Assembly (NCBI GenBank): GCA_040753085.1
Contig: JBFMHI010000007.1
Coordinates: 1-51,855, forward strand
Reading direction: 5' to 3'
From: a bacterium
Lineage (GTDB): Bacteria; UBA9089; JASEGY01
Length of the DNA stretch: 51,855 nt
Part shown: piece after piece, positions 33,356-41,616 of the stretch
Position numbering within the stretch: the stretch's first letter is position 1
Layout of the letters: each line of letters starts with the position of its first letter
The notes under the pieces: model-generated
Told to the model about the DNA's origin: nothing
Seen by the model: the letters and a program-made list of their open reading frames with translations, nothing else
Database searches by the model: none
Made by a program: the position numbers and the translations under genes

Positions 33356-34492
33356 TTACCCCGATTTATTGAGAAGATACCCTTCAACCATCTCTCTTAC
33401 GTATCCAGCAATAGCCGGAGCAGCGGTTAAACCAGGGGATTCTATGCCGATGAGATTGATCAGACCGCCTAATCCTAAGGACTCTTCGTGTTTGATGATA
33501 AAATCCCTGACCGGCTTGCCCGGAGCTTGAAGCTTTGGTCTGATCCCGGCCATATCCGGAGTAAGATCTTCTTCTTCCACAAAAGGAAGAATTGGCTTGA
33601 CAGAGGTCAAAAAGTCCTTCTTATGGGCTTCTTCCACCTGATAATCAATCTCATCGACATAGAAGGCATTAGGGCCTAACTTCATCATCCCCTGTAGATC
33701 CAAAACAGTATGTATGCCCAGGCTGATGGCCGTAGGAGAAGGATAGATAAGGTGATGGACGAGCTTATGTTTGCCTCCCCTCACCTTGAAATATTCCCCT
33801 TTACAATAGTGTATCCGATATCCAGCCGTATCAATATCTATACCAGCTAAGGCGGCTATTTTATCCGCCTGAAGGCCGGCCGAATTGATTACTACCCGGC
33901 TTAAAAAGGAAAATACCTGGCCATCTACATCCTGGAGGCCTACTTTGTATCCTGGCGCCCACCTTTCGACGGACTGCACTTCACATTCATAAGCTAAGGT
34001 GGCGCCTTTATCTTTGGCTGTAAATTCGAAATATTTCATTAAACGGTGGGTATCAATAATCCCAGTGGAGGGAGAATAAAGAGCCGCTTTAGCCTTAATG
34101 TGCGGTTCCATCCTTTTGACTTCATCGGCCGAGATTATTCGGAGATCATTAACCCCGTTTTGCTCTCCTTTAGCTAAAAGCGCTTCCAGCCCCTTAATCT
34201 CTTCCTCATTTAAAGCCACGATCAATTTGCCTATTTGTTGACAGGGAATTCCCTGGCGGTGACATATCTGGTAGAGGAGTTGTTTCCCCTCAACACATAA
34301 TTTGGCCTTTAAGGAGCCTTTGGGGTAATAAATGCCGGCGTGGATGACCTCACTGTTTCGGCTACTGGTCTCCTGTCCAAAGCTTTCGTGCCGTTCTATC
34401 ACCAGCACTTCTCTGGCTTCATTAGCCACCTCCGCCGCAATGGCCAGACCAACCACACCGGCTCCAATAATGGTAATGTCTACCTTCTCCAT
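33356..34492 (-). CDS. lhgO: L-2-hydroxyglutarate oxidase-like FAD enzyme
   Basis: 378 residues. VDITIIGAGVVGLAIAAEVA is the FAD-binding G-x-G-x-x-G loop and EVLVIERHESFGQETSSRNS then EVIHAGIYYP is the signature of the LhgO/L2HGDH group of DAO-type oxidoreductases. VVINSAGLQADKIAALAGID and the C-terminal NLIGIESPGLTAAPAIAGYV complete the FAD fold. It would oxidise L-2-hydroxyglutarate (or a related 2-hydroxyacid) to the keto acid at the membrane or quinone pool. AAGAAGG precedes ATG 34492; mutM ends 14 bases upstream, so the two are co-transcribed. Confidence 0.87.
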   Translation of the reverse strand: MEKVDITIIGAGVVGLAIAAEVANEAREVLVIERHESFGQETSSRNSEVIHAGIYYPKGSLKAKLCVEGKQLLYQICHRQGIPCQQIGKLIVALNEEEIKGLEALLAKGEQNGVNDLRIISADEVKRMEPHIKAKAALYSPSTGIIDTHRLMKYFEFTAKDKGATLAYECEVQSVERWAPGYKVGLQDVDGQVFSFLSRVVINSAGLQADKIAALAGIDIDTAGYRIHYCKGEYFKVRGGKHKLVHHLIYPSPTAISLGIHTVLDLQGMMKLGPNAFYVDEIDYQVEEAHKKDFLTSVKPILPFVEEEDLTPDMAGIRPKLQAPGKPVRDFIIKHEESLGLGGLINLIGIESPGLTAAPAIAGYVREMVEGYLLNKSG

Positions 34493-34506
34493 CTTGCCTT
34501 CTTAGT

Positions 34507-35361
34507 TCAGAAGTCAGATGTCTCTGCCTTCTGACCTCTGACCTCTAACTTCTGGCAATTAGGGCAGAAGTAAGTAGAGCGGCTGCCCAGCTTAATTCGC
34601 TTAACAGGTTGCCCGCATTGGAAACAAGACTTGCCCTCCCGATCATAAACTTGATGAAAAGCCTGGTAAGCACCTCGCTCACCCTCTGAATCGACATAAT
34701 TATCTACACTTGATCCTTTTAACTCAATGGCTTTAATTAAGATCTTTCGGATGGCCTGATAAAGTTTCTCAATTTGGGAGGGAGTTAAGGTGTTGGCTGG
34801 TTGAAGGGGATGGATTTGAGCCCGATGGAGGGCCTCATCTGAATAGAGATTTCCTACGCCGGCCAGAAGGCTCTGGTTAAGAAGTAACGACTTAATGGCT
34901 CCCCTCTTAGAGGAGATTAGTTTTCCGAAATCCTGAGAAGAAATTTCTAAGGCATCAGTTCCTAGTTCGGTCAACTGAGGGAGGTTATCTACCTGGTCTG
35001 TCCTGGCCAAAAGCAGAAATCCTAACTGGCGCAGATCTAAATAGCGAAGTTGGTTTCCCCTCTCCAGCTCGAAGATGATATGGGTATGTTTAGCTACTGG
35101 CGCTTCCGGCTGAGTATAGATAAGCTGCCCGGTCAGCTTAAGATGGACCACTAAGCTCCAACCTTCAGAGAGATGGAAGACAATCATTTTCCCCCGGCGC
35201 CTGACATCCTGAAAGGCAAGCCCTGTCAACCGTAAGCCAAAATCCTTTTTATCACCCTTTACGACCTTGTCCAGATTTACTTTCACCCGGTTTATTTGTT
35301 GGCCAGGGATCTTTTCTTTCAACCCCCTGACAATGGTCTCCACTTCTGGTAATTCCGGCAT
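34507..35361 (-). CDS. mutM: Formamidopyrimidine-DNA glycosylase
   Basis: 284 residues. The mature N-terminus PELPEVETIVRGL carries the catalytic Pro and Glu; RRRGKMIVFHL holds the conserved Lys, VVHLKLTGQL the intercalation strand, and GNLYSDEALHRAQIHP the H2TH motif. A zinc finger of four Cys (SCFQCGQPV and YFCPNCQKL) closes the family part. It excises 8-oxoguanine and formamidopyrimidines and cleaves the strand. The tail LEVRGQKAETSDF is encoded by a short TCTGACCTC repeat and is not a family feature. GGGAGGT precedes ATG 35361. Confidence 0.95.
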   Translation of the reverse strand: MPELPEVETIVRGLKEKIPGQQINRVKVNLDKVVKGDKKDFGLRLTGLAFQDVRRRGKMIVFHLSEGWSLVVHLKLTGQLIYTQPEAPVAKHTHIIFELERGNQLRYLDLRQLGFLLLARTDQVDNLPQLTELGTDALEISSQDFGKLISSKRGAIKSLLLNQSLLAGVGNLYSDEALHRAQIHPLQPANTLTPSQIEKLYQAIRKILIKAIELKGSSVDNYVDSEGERGAYQAFHQVYDREGKSCFQCGQPVKRIKLGSRSTYFCPNCQKLEVRGQKAETSDF

Positions 35362-35517
35362 CTTCAGACCTCCCGCTGTCCGGGCAAGACAAAGGAAAGT
35401 TGAATAAGAAAGATATTGCCCCGGTCAGACAATAGATGAATATTTATCCTCGAACCTCGAGGGTTGTAATCCTAAACAAATATTTCCGCCTCCTTGGAAG
35501 GCTTTAACGTAACTGAT

Positions 35518-36606
35518 TCATTTCCTTTCCTCATAAAAAGAACTGTCCTCAATCCGCCTGATCCGATCTTCCTCCGGACGCATCTCCCGTTTTACCCGGG
35601 TAATGCCGAAGAGGCCCTCCGGCCGGTAACGCATAATGAGGATCATAATCAGGCCATAAAAGAGAAACCGGGTATCAGCCGGCAAGCCAAATCTATCCAG
35701 CAGGAAGCGCAAGATTTCGGTCAGGGAAATGAGGATAGCGGTGCCCATCATTGCCCCCCGAATACTTCCCAGTCCACCTAAGACAATGAGACAGAGAATA
35801 AGAATCGATTCCCAGAATTGAAATCTTGACCAATGCAGGTTGCGGGCATAAACCGCGTAAAAGGCTCCGGCCAGTCCAGCCAGAGAGGCAGAGATGGCGA
35901 AGGCAATGGTTTTATACCACATTATGTTTATGCCGGTGCTTTCAGCCGCGACTTCGTCCTCTCTAATGGCGAACCAGGCCCGGCCTAATCTTGAATTGGC
36001 TAGGCGATGAATCACAAAGATGGTTAGCCCCAGAAAGAGGATAATAAGGTAGTAGTAAGCCCTGGGTGGAACAAGGGCGAAGGTGTAGACTCCCCCCGCC
36101 CCTTCTTTTAAGGCCAGAAGACTTACCAGCGATTCCTTGAGAAAATCGGGCAGCCAGCCTAAGTTCAAACTCGGTGAGGGTATGCCCGGAAAACCACGAG
36201 CGCCGCCGGTAACCGAGGTCCAGTTTCTTGAAAGCAACACCACCATCTCAGAAAAACCAAAGGTGACAATGGCAAAATAATCTCCGGTTAACCGAAGGGT
36301 AGGCGCCCCCAGCAGGATGCCCCAGACAGCTCCGGCCAGGAGGGCGAAAGGAATAATGAACCAGAAACTCCAGCCGCAAGTCTTGACCAGAAAGGCCGTG
36401 GTGTAGGCACCGGTGCAGAAGAAACCCACATATCCCAGGTCCAGCAAGCCACAATAGCCCGGGAGAATATTTAAGCCCAGGGCCAGGACCATATACAGGG
36501 CAATCACGATGAGAACACTCATGAAGTAGGAATTAACGGTAAAGGGGATAATCATTACCCCAATGGCCATCAAAATCCCGATGAGGTAAGGATGTTTTTT
36601 TAGCAT
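35518..36606 (-). CDS. livM: Branched-chain amino acid ABC transporter permease LivM
   Basis: 362 residues, about nine predicted membrane helices. LGLNILPGYCGLLDLGYVGF and DYFAIVTFGFSEMVVLLSRN are typical LivM segments, and GRAWFAIREDEVAAESTGIN is the cytoplasmic coupling loop that contacts the ATPases. The C-terminal ~25 residues (EMRPEEDRIRRIEDSSFYEE) are charged and unusual. It forms an inner-membrane channel with LivH; the livG and livF ATPase genes do not follow in this window. It starts 37 bases after the livH stop. Confidence 0.92.
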   Translation of the reverse strand: MLKKHPYLIGILMAIGVMIIPFTVNSYFMSVLIVIALYMVLALGLNILPGYCGLLDLGYVGFFCTGAYTTAFLVKTCGWSFWFIIPFALLAGAVWGILLGAPTLRLTGDYFAIVTFGFSEMVVLLSRNWTSVTGGARGFPGIPSPSLNLGWLPDFLKESLVSLLALKEGAGGVYTFALVPPRAYYYLIILFLGLTIFVIHRLANSRLGRAWFAIREDEVAAESTGINIMWYKTIAFAISASLAGLAGAFYAVYARNLHWSRFQFWESILILCLIVLGGLGSIRGAMMGTAILISLTEILRFLLDRFGLPADTRFLFYGLIMILIMRYRPEGLFGITRVKREMRPEEDRIRRIEDSSFYEERK

Positions 36607-36643
36607 ATCTCAGGCTCCGGGTTCCTCGAAACTCGAAAGCAAT

Positions 36644-37750
36644 TTAGACTCTTTTCACCGTAGTCTTTCCCAGTATCCCTGAGGGCCGCAGGACGATAAA
36701 GGAGATCATCACCGCATAAGCCACGCCGTTCATCCACTGGGAAAGCCCTAAAGGAACAGCCAGGCTTTCAGTAATTCCCAGGACAAAACCACCCAACATA
36801 GCTCCAGGGATATTTCCGATCCCACCTAACACCGCCGCAGCAAAGGCCTTGACGCCCATATAATAGCCCATAGTGGGTTTAAGATCATGATTGGCCAGGC
36901 CATTCAAGATGCCGGCCACGGCACCCATAGTAGAACCGATGGCGAAGGTGTAAATAATCACCCGATTTACGTCAATCCCCATCAAGGTCGCCATAACCCT
37001 ATCCTGGGCACAGGCCCGCATGGCCTTGCCTATCCTGGTCTTGTGAATAATAAGATGAAGAATAAACATCATCAAAAGGGTGACCACCAGGATGATAAAT
37101 CTGAGCAGGGTAAGGTAGGTGTCACCAAAAAGATGAATCCGGTGTCCTTCCAGGATCAAGTTAAAGAACCCCATTTGTCTTAAGAATTCATCTGAGAAAA
37201 TGGGAATCTTAAGCAAAGAAGGGATAAATTGGTCAGGATAGCTTTGAGTTCTGGCCGTCCAGATTAGCCGAGCAACATTCTGAAGGAAAAGGGACATGCC
37301 AATCGCCGTAATGAGGGCAGCCAGTCTGGGCGCCTTTCGGAGCGGCCGGTAGGCAATAGATTCTATGGCCATCCCCAGACAGGCCGTTAAGGCAAGGGAA
37401 ATAAGCACGGCTAAGTAAAAGGGGGTGGAAAAAACAAATAGAGGATAAAGAGAACTGCTTATGATAACAGCGATACAAAGGCTTAAGAAAAGAGATACCA
37501 GAGAGGAGAATCGGTCTTTAAGAAAGGTATGGGCGGTAATAAGGAAGGTTGTTCCGGCCATCGAACAGATCGCCAGGGCGGTCGGCGATGGCGTAGGGAT
37601 AATCAGGGCCAGGACAAAAAAGGCCCCGAACATATAAATCTCGCCGTGAGCAAAGTTGATCAGTTGGATGATCCCGTAAACCATAGTGTAGCCCACGGCG
37701 ATCAGGGCGTATGTCCCCCCTTTAGTCAGGCCAATAAGCAAATACTCCAA
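36644..37750 (-). CDS. livH: Branched-chain amino acid ABC transporter permease LivH, extended
   Basis: 368 residues, longer than the usual ~290-300. GGTYALIAVGYTMVYGIIQL then INFAHGEIYMFGAF is the classical LivH start and GKAMRACAQDRVMATLMGI the coupling loop. The extra length is an insertion of about 60-70 residues near residues 60-120 (DRFSSLVSLFLSLCIAVIIS) that adds hydrophobic segments. The start is TTG 37750 with AGAGGA eight bases upstream. It precedes livM; livK lies at 38938-40158 but is separated by toxin-antitoxin-like genes. Confidence 0.92.
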   Translation of the reverse strand: MEYLLIGLTKGGTYALIAVGYTMVYGIIQLINFAHGEIYMFGAFFVLALIIPTPSPTALAICSMAGTTFLITAHTFLKDRFSSLVSLFLSLCIAVIISSSLYPLFVFSTPFYLAVLISLALTACLGMAIESIAYRPLRKAPRLAALITAIGMSLFLQNVARLIWTARTQSYPDQFIPSLLKIPIFSDEFLRQMGFFNLILEGHRIHLFGDTYLTLLRFIILVVTLLMMFILHLIIHKTRIGKAMRACAQDRVMATLMGIDVNRVIIYTFAIGSTMGAVAGILNGLANHDLKPTMGYYMGVKAFAAAVLGGIGNIPGAMLGGFVLGITESLAVPLGLSQWMNGVAYAVMISFIVLRPSGILGKTTVKRV

Positions 37751-37801
37751 GCTCTATTCCTCTGTTATCCAATGCTAAACTCTAAACTTAAAGAGGACGC
37801 C

Positions 37802-38113
37802 TTAAGCCGAAGGGTGCTGTTTGTCAGGCACTAATTGAATCTTCAACTGTGCATCCAGCGCACGCGCCAGTCGGTACAGAAATTCGATCGAGCCAAGTTG
37901 CCCGTGTTCCAGACGGGAGATGCGGGGCTGCTGGGTGCCTACTTTTTCAGCTAGCGCATGCTGACTGAGTCCCTTCTTAAGCCGTAAGTCAATTAACTGA
38001 CGGATGAAATTGAACTCTGATTCCAATGCTTTATATTCAGCACGAAATTCAGGGTCTTCCATTTGTTTGGCAGTGTACTCGTCGAGAGAGTACGTGCTCG
38101 CCGATGGGTTCAT
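37802..38113 (-). CDS. XRE-family HigA-like antitoxin
   Basis: About 103 residues. FIRQLIDLRLKKGLSQHALA, EKVGTQQPRISRLEHG is a Cro/CI-type helix-turn-helix. ATG 38113 is preferred (AAGGTGAG immediately upstream, one base after the toxin stop); TTG 38143 would overlap the toxin. With the upstream gene it forms a HigB-HigA-type module in toxin-first order; the protein would neutralise the toxin and repress the promoter. Confidence 0.8.
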   Translation of the reverse strand: MNPSASTYSLDEYTAKQMEDPEFRAEYKALESEFNFIRQLIDLRLKKGLSQHALAEKVGTQQPRISRLEHGQLGSIEFLYRLARALDAQLKIQLVPDKQHPSA

Positions 38114-38114
38114 C

Positions 38115-38363
38115 TCACCTTTCTCCTTCCCTTCTTTCGTCAAGCAATTCGTCCATTCGCCATAGGGCTATTTCGATCTCTCGTCTCGGTGTCTTCCGGG
38201 TCTTCTTCTTGAAGATGTGCAGCAATACAAACCGCCGCTTGACACGAGCGAAGTAAAGCACACGATATTCAATCCGACCAAATGAAATACGCAGTTCCCA
38301 TAGCTTGCCTTCCAGATGACGGGCGTATGGCATCTGTAGATCAATGCCGTTCTTTATCTTCAT
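38115..38363 (-). CDS. HigB/RelE-like toxin (Gp49 family), probably N-terminally truncated
   Basis: 82 residues. MPYARHLEGKLWELRISFGR, then IEYRVLYFARVKRRFVLLHI and FKKKTRKTP match the core and C-terminus of phage-derived Gp49/HigB toxins that cleave ribosome-bound mRNA. The family is usually about 110 residues with a preceding helix region; here an in-frame TGA lies 7 codons before ATG 38363, so about 30-40 residues are missing. It follows the PaREP1 gene by 7 bases. Confidence 0.75.
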   Translation of the reverse strand: MKIKNGIDLQMPYARHLEGKLWELRISFGRIEYRVLYFARVKRRFVLLHIFKKKTRKTPRREIEIALWRMDELLDERREGER

Positions 38364-38370
38364 CTTCTTG

Positions 38371-38748
38371 CTACTTATTTTTCAATATTTCTTTTATTTT
38401 ATCATAAAATGCCTTTACCTCGCAAGCATAATCCTCTACCTCTCTTTTGTTAAGCCATCCTTCGTAAAAATTTGTGTGCAACATACCTGCCAAACCAAAC
38501 TCTTTTCTCAAAATAGGTTCTTTTTCTTCTTCAGAAAGCCTATCCGCCGCCTCAAATAGCCAGGCATGACCGTTATGCTGTATGCCTTTGGCAGTTGCCC
38601 AGGCCTTTAGCATTTGTGTTGCTGCACCCCAGTATTTCTCTCCTGCTTGACGCAAATAACCCGCTTCAAACTCCTTTTCGCCTTGCTGTAAGTATCTCTC
38701 TGCCTGAGCTATATATCGGCTTACCTTATTGTCCTTGGTCGCCTTCAT
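38371..38748 (-). CDS. PaREP1/HEPN-like protein
   Basis: 125 residues, all-helical. YLQQGEKEFEAGYLRQAGEK then YWGAATQMLKAWATAKGI is the PaREP1 signature, a HEPN-superfamily group abundant in archaea. The R-x4-H nuclease motif is not evident, so RNase activity is uncertain. It has a strong GAGGAGG site seven bases before ATG 38748 and is preceded by leader element A. It is immediately upstream of the HigB-like gene and may be co-regulated with it. Confidence 0.7.
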   Translation of the reverse strand: MKATKDNKVSRYIAQAERYLQQGEKEFEAGYLRQAGEKYWGAATQMLKAWATAKGIQHNGHAWLFEAADRLSEEEKEPILRKEFGLAGMLHTNFYEGWLNKREVEDYACEVKAFYDKIKEILKNK

Positions 38749-38771
38749 CTCTTTTCCTCCTCGTATAATAT

Positions 38772-38829
38772 GAACCCTCTCGGATAATCCAAGGCTTTCT
38801 GTTTACTCATCTTAGTAAAGCTGCCCTAC
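38772..38829 (-). promoter_or_regulatory. Conserved two-hairpin leader, copy A
   Basis: On the minus strand, TTTACT-AAGATG-AGTAAA forms the first stem and CTTGG-ATTAT-CCGAG the second, 24 bases before the PaREP1 gene. Copies B and C precede livK and a MNT gene. In stem 1 the fourth base pair is A-U here and G-C in copy C, a compensatory change that supports RNA pairing. Confidence 0.6.
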
Positions 38830-38937
38830 CCGCCCTTGTGGCTAAGGAGGTAGCTACAACTGCCGATGGATAGAGGGCGCCAGTGGCTCCCTAACGGTGG
38901 CGGATCGGATCGGTCTTGGGATAGGCTCTAAACAGAA
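38830..38937. other. Structured intergenic DNA upstream of leader A
   Basis: CGCCCT near 38831 and AGGGCG near 38874 are inverted around GTGGCT...AGCTAC, forming a possible hairpin. It could terminate livK transcripts or extend leader A. No gene is seen. Confidence 0.35.
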
Positions 38938-40158
38938 TTAAGGCAACCCGGCGGCTGTCTCTGTTTCTACTTCCGGCTCTGTTCCTTCCTCTATCTCCAT
39001 AATCTGCTTTGGAGCCGGCATGAATTTAGCATCTTTGACGATGGCTACATGGATAGGTTTCTTGCAGTCGCCATTGGCATCGAAATAGGTCAGCCCAGTG
39101 ACGCCATCATAGCCGGTTTCAGAGTTGGCCATAGAAGCTAAATGATCCCGGATAGCCTTTCGATCCTGACCCGCCTTCTCAATGGCCGTAGCCGCAATCC
39201 CCACGGCATCATAAGTCAGGGCTGCCCAGGCATCGGGTTCCATCTGATATTCCTGTTGGAACCGGTTGACAAATTCTTCGGCCTTTTTCCCGCCTAACTC
39301 AAAGAGAAAAGGACAGGAGAGGATAGTTCCCTCCGTGGCTTTACCACCAATCTTGATGTAATCAGAAGACAGGATGCCATCGGCGCCTAAAAGCTGGGTT
39401 GACATACCCAGTTCTCTGGATTGAGCCGCAATCTGGGCCGCTTGAGTGTAAAGGCCGGACATAAATATGGCTTCAGGTTTGAGTTGTTTAAATTTAGCCA
39501 ACTGCGGCCTAAAATCAGCCGTGTCTCGTTCGTAAGCCTCTGTGCCTACTATCTCCAGACCTATTCGTTTAGCCTCATTCACAAAGGTATCCTTTAAGCC
39601 GGTGCCGTAGTCATCATTGTCATAAAAGACCGCTATCCGCTTAAGCCCCAGTTTCTCTTTCACATAGTTAGCCATTGATATTCCCTGAAAGGTATCTTCG
39701 TAAATATTTCTGAATGTCCAGTCACTACCTTTGGTTACCGTAGGATTAGTCGAGGCTGGCGAGAGTTCCACTAAGCCGGCTTCTTGATAAATAGGTTTCC
39801 CGGCCAGGGAGCAGGAAGAGTTAAAGTGTCCAATGACAATAAGCACCTCAGGGTTATTCGCAAATTTTTGGGCTACTGTAGCTGCTTCCTGAGGGTTGGC
39901 CACATCATCTTCTTCTATTAATTTAATCTTGATCCCCTTAATTCCCCCGGCGGCATTCAGTTCTTTGACCTTCAATCCAGCCCCACGTTTGATCATCTCA
40001 CCAAATTGGGCATTGTCACCGGTCATAGGCGCCGCCAGCCCCATAGTTATTACCTGCTCTTCCCTTGCCTCTTCCTTCGGCGCACAACCAGGGGAGAAGA
40101 AACCAAAGCCGAGCCATAAAACAATCATCAAACTACGCCAGAAACTTTGAAAAGACAT
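38938..40158 (-). CDS. livK: Branched-chain amino acid-type ABC transporter substrate-binding lipoprotein
   Basis: 406 residues. A signal peptide ends in FFSPGC, a lipobox-like site for lipidation. Two lobes of the Peripla_BP_6 fold follow (VITMGLAAPMTGDNAQFGEM, GHFNSSCSLAGKPIYQEAGL, YDNDDYGTGLKDTFVNEA, YDAVGIAATAIEKAGQD). The C-terminus TEPEVETETAAGLP is acidic and disordered. It captures a branched-chain amino acid or related ligand for LivH and LivM; in this genome it is separated from the permeases by four genes. AAAGGAGG precedes ATG 40158, and leader copy B lies 27-82 bases upstream. Confidence 0.9.
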   Translation of the reverse strand: MSFQSFWRSLMIVLWLGFGFFSPGCAPKEEAREEQVITMGLAAPMTGDNAQFGEMIKRGAGLKVKELNAAGGIKGIKIKLIEEDDVANPQEAATVAQKFANNPEVLIVIGHFNSSCSLAGKPIYQEAGLVELSPASTNPTVTKGSDWTFRNIYEDTFQGISMANYVKEKLGLKRIAVFYDNDDYGTGLKDTFVNEAKRIGLEIVGTEAYERDTADFRPQLAKFKQLKPEAIFMSGLYTQAAQIAAQSRELGMSTQLLGADGILSSDYIKIGGKATEGTILSCPFLFELGGKKAEEFVNRFQQEYQMEPDAWAALTYDAVGIAATAIEKAGQDRKAIRDHLASMANSETGYDGVTGLTYFDANGDCKKPIHVAIVKDAKFMPAPKQIMEIEEGTEPEVETETAAGLP

Positions 40159-40184
40159 TTGAATAAACCTCCTTTTAAAATAAG

Positions 40185-40240
40185 GAACTCTCTCGGATAA
40201 TCCGAGACTCTCTCTTTACTCACCCTATCAAACCTGCCTA
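40185..40240 (-). promoter_or_regulatory. Conserved two-hairpin leader, copy B
   Basis: Same layout as copies A and C: a first stem near TTTGAT/AGTAAA (imperfect here) and a second stem CTCGG-ATTAT-CCGAG, located 27 bases before the livK start and just 5' of its ribosome site. Confidence 0.6.
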
Positions 40241-40337
40241 ATATTTTCCCCCACTTTCTTTACCTAAGATCTCCCAAAAGCTCCCCAAATCTTCTGATCT
40301 TCTCAGCCTCAAAAAGAATCTCCCCTATTCCTTCCCT

Positions 40338-40754
40338 TTATGGTTCTATTAATCTCTCCACCTCTCTTACTATCTCTTGAGATTTATCTATTGATTGTTG
40401 GGCATCAGATTCAAAATAGGCCTCTTCAGGAATTAAAGGCCAAGGGAGACCATTGGGATAGCGCGTAGGAATGTAAAACCTATCCAAGAAAATAGCGTCT
40501 TCTCTAAGAGGAAGCAATCTTTTTTTAAATTCAGTAGAGGTTAATCCTTCAATCATCTTCTCTACTGAATGACCCCAGGGTTCTTCATCGAGATAATACC
40601 AGACTGCCTTCAATGCCTTTTCTGCGCTCTGATGAGTAAAGAAACAGGCAGCAGCAAATCTCTTATTTTCGAGCAAAATCTGGGCGGTCTCCAAATCTAA
40701 CCTCGCTTGCCTAAGCCATCTTAAGGCTTCATCTCTCTGGTTTTCTTTGCTCAT
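40338..40754 (-). CDS. HEPN domain protein
   Basis: 138 residues. EALRWLRQARLDLETAQILL then ACFFTHQSAEKALKAVWYYL is the classical HEPN helix bundle. No R-x4-H-x-Y motif is evident, unlike the two HepT-type proteins in this window, so it may belong to the non-nuclease HEPN branch or use another site. It overlaps the upstream MNT gene by 26 bases. Confidence 0.85.
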   Translation of the reverse strand: MSKENQRDEALRWLRQARLDLETAQILLENKRFAAACFFTHQSAEKALKAVWYYLDEEPWGHSVEKMIEGLTSTEFKKRLLPLREDAIFLDRFYIPTRYPNGLPWPLIPEEAYFESDAQQSIDKSQEIVREVERLIEP

Positions 40755-41088
40755 AGATTATCTTTCCTTCTTTGAGTATTCTTTTAATGAAGGGATTATT
40801 ATTTTTAATCATCCGATTAAACTCTTTAGGGGTATAGACAAGAACCTCTATAGGTAGGTTTATACCCTGAGATAGATCCCCCCATAAGGTCTCTGTCCTC
40901 TCTAAGAAGCGTTTCTTTGTCTCTTTTATAAAGATGAGGTCTAAATCGCTCTTCTTACTCTGAGTCTTGCGACTGAAAGAACCAAAGAGAATCACTCTTT
41001 TAACCCTGTGTTTCTGAGCTATCTTGTTAATCTTATCTAAGATCTCTCTCATCAATGACTCAGCCATCATTATATTCTTTAAAGGCAT
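40729..41088 (-). CDS. MNT nucleotidyltransferase partner of the HEPN protein
   Basis: 119 residues. RVILFGSFSRKTQSKKSDLD then LIFIKETKKRFL carries G-S-x9-D-x-D, and INLPIEVLVYTPKEF gives the third acidic strand. ATG 41088 has no close ribosome site; an AGGAGG lies about 22 bases upstream near 41111-41116, an unusual spacing. Leader copy C precedes it. Confidence 0.83.
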   Translation of the reverse strand: MPLKNIMMAESLMREILDKINKIAQKHRVKRVILFGSFSRKTQSKKSDLDLIFIKETKKRFLERTETLWGDLSQGINLPIEVLVYTPKEFNRMIKNNNPFIKRILKEGKIIYEQRKPER

Positions 41089-41129
41089 TGTGTTATGTGG
41101 TGCAGGAAGCCTCCTCTTTTTCTAAGGGT

Positions 41130-41186
41130 GAACTCTCTCGGATAATCCGAAACACTCTGTTTGCTCATCTTAGCAAACCTGCTTAG
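41130..41186 (-). promoter_or_regulatory. Conserved two-hairpin leader, copy C
   Basis: TTTGCT-AAGATG-AGCAAA forms stem 1 (a G-C pair where copy A has A-U) and TTCGG-ATTAT-CCGAG stem 2. It lies 42 bases upstream of the MNT start. Confidence 0.6.
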
Positions 41187-41616
41187 TGCCTTGTCAAGTT
41201 AGTATTTGTGGGTAAAGCCTCTTTTACCCCTCACCCTACCCTCTCCCCTGAGGGGAGAGGGTAAGTAAGAGAAAGTATATCAAATCATTGTTCCTCTGTC
41301 AAGCAAAATAAGTCTTAAGTATCGACTTTAAAATGCCGATAAAGAAAGAAAAGGGAATACACTAAGCAAGGAGGCTTGTTTTGAGGAAGGAGATCCTCAG
41401 GATAAGTCTCTTTTGTTTAATTAGGCGGCAGATAAAGGCAGATTTTCAGGATTCTTATCCGGCGAATCTGCGAAAATCTGCGTCTCCATCCAGCATCGTT
41501 CTATTTCATCTCACCAGGATTCATACCACCTATCCCAGCCCAATCAACCAGCTATCATTTCAAGTAATTAACCATCATTAGTTACCAATCGCTAAATAAA
41601 CTTAGGAGGGTTTTTT
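41187..41616. other. Intergenic region upstream of the giant surface protein
   Basis: A strong hairpin at 41237-41263 (TACCCTCTCCCC with GGGGAGAGGGTA) is part of a CCCTCACCCTA-type intergenic repeat seen again near 50761. Inverted GCAGATTTTC/GAAAATCTGC units lie near 41440-41480. The strands diverge here, so promoters for both the MNT gene and the giant gene must be in this region; I cannot assign them confidently. AGGAGGG stands seven bases before ATG 41617. Confidence 0.45.

Noticed and set aside
38831-38879. tRNA-like or attC-like structure
   Set aside because: The hairpin does not fit a tRNA cloverleaf and lacks the core sites of an integron attC.
40338-40754. HepT-type RNase assignment
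   Set aside because: No R-x4-H-x-Y motif was found, so only the general HEPN assignment is kept.
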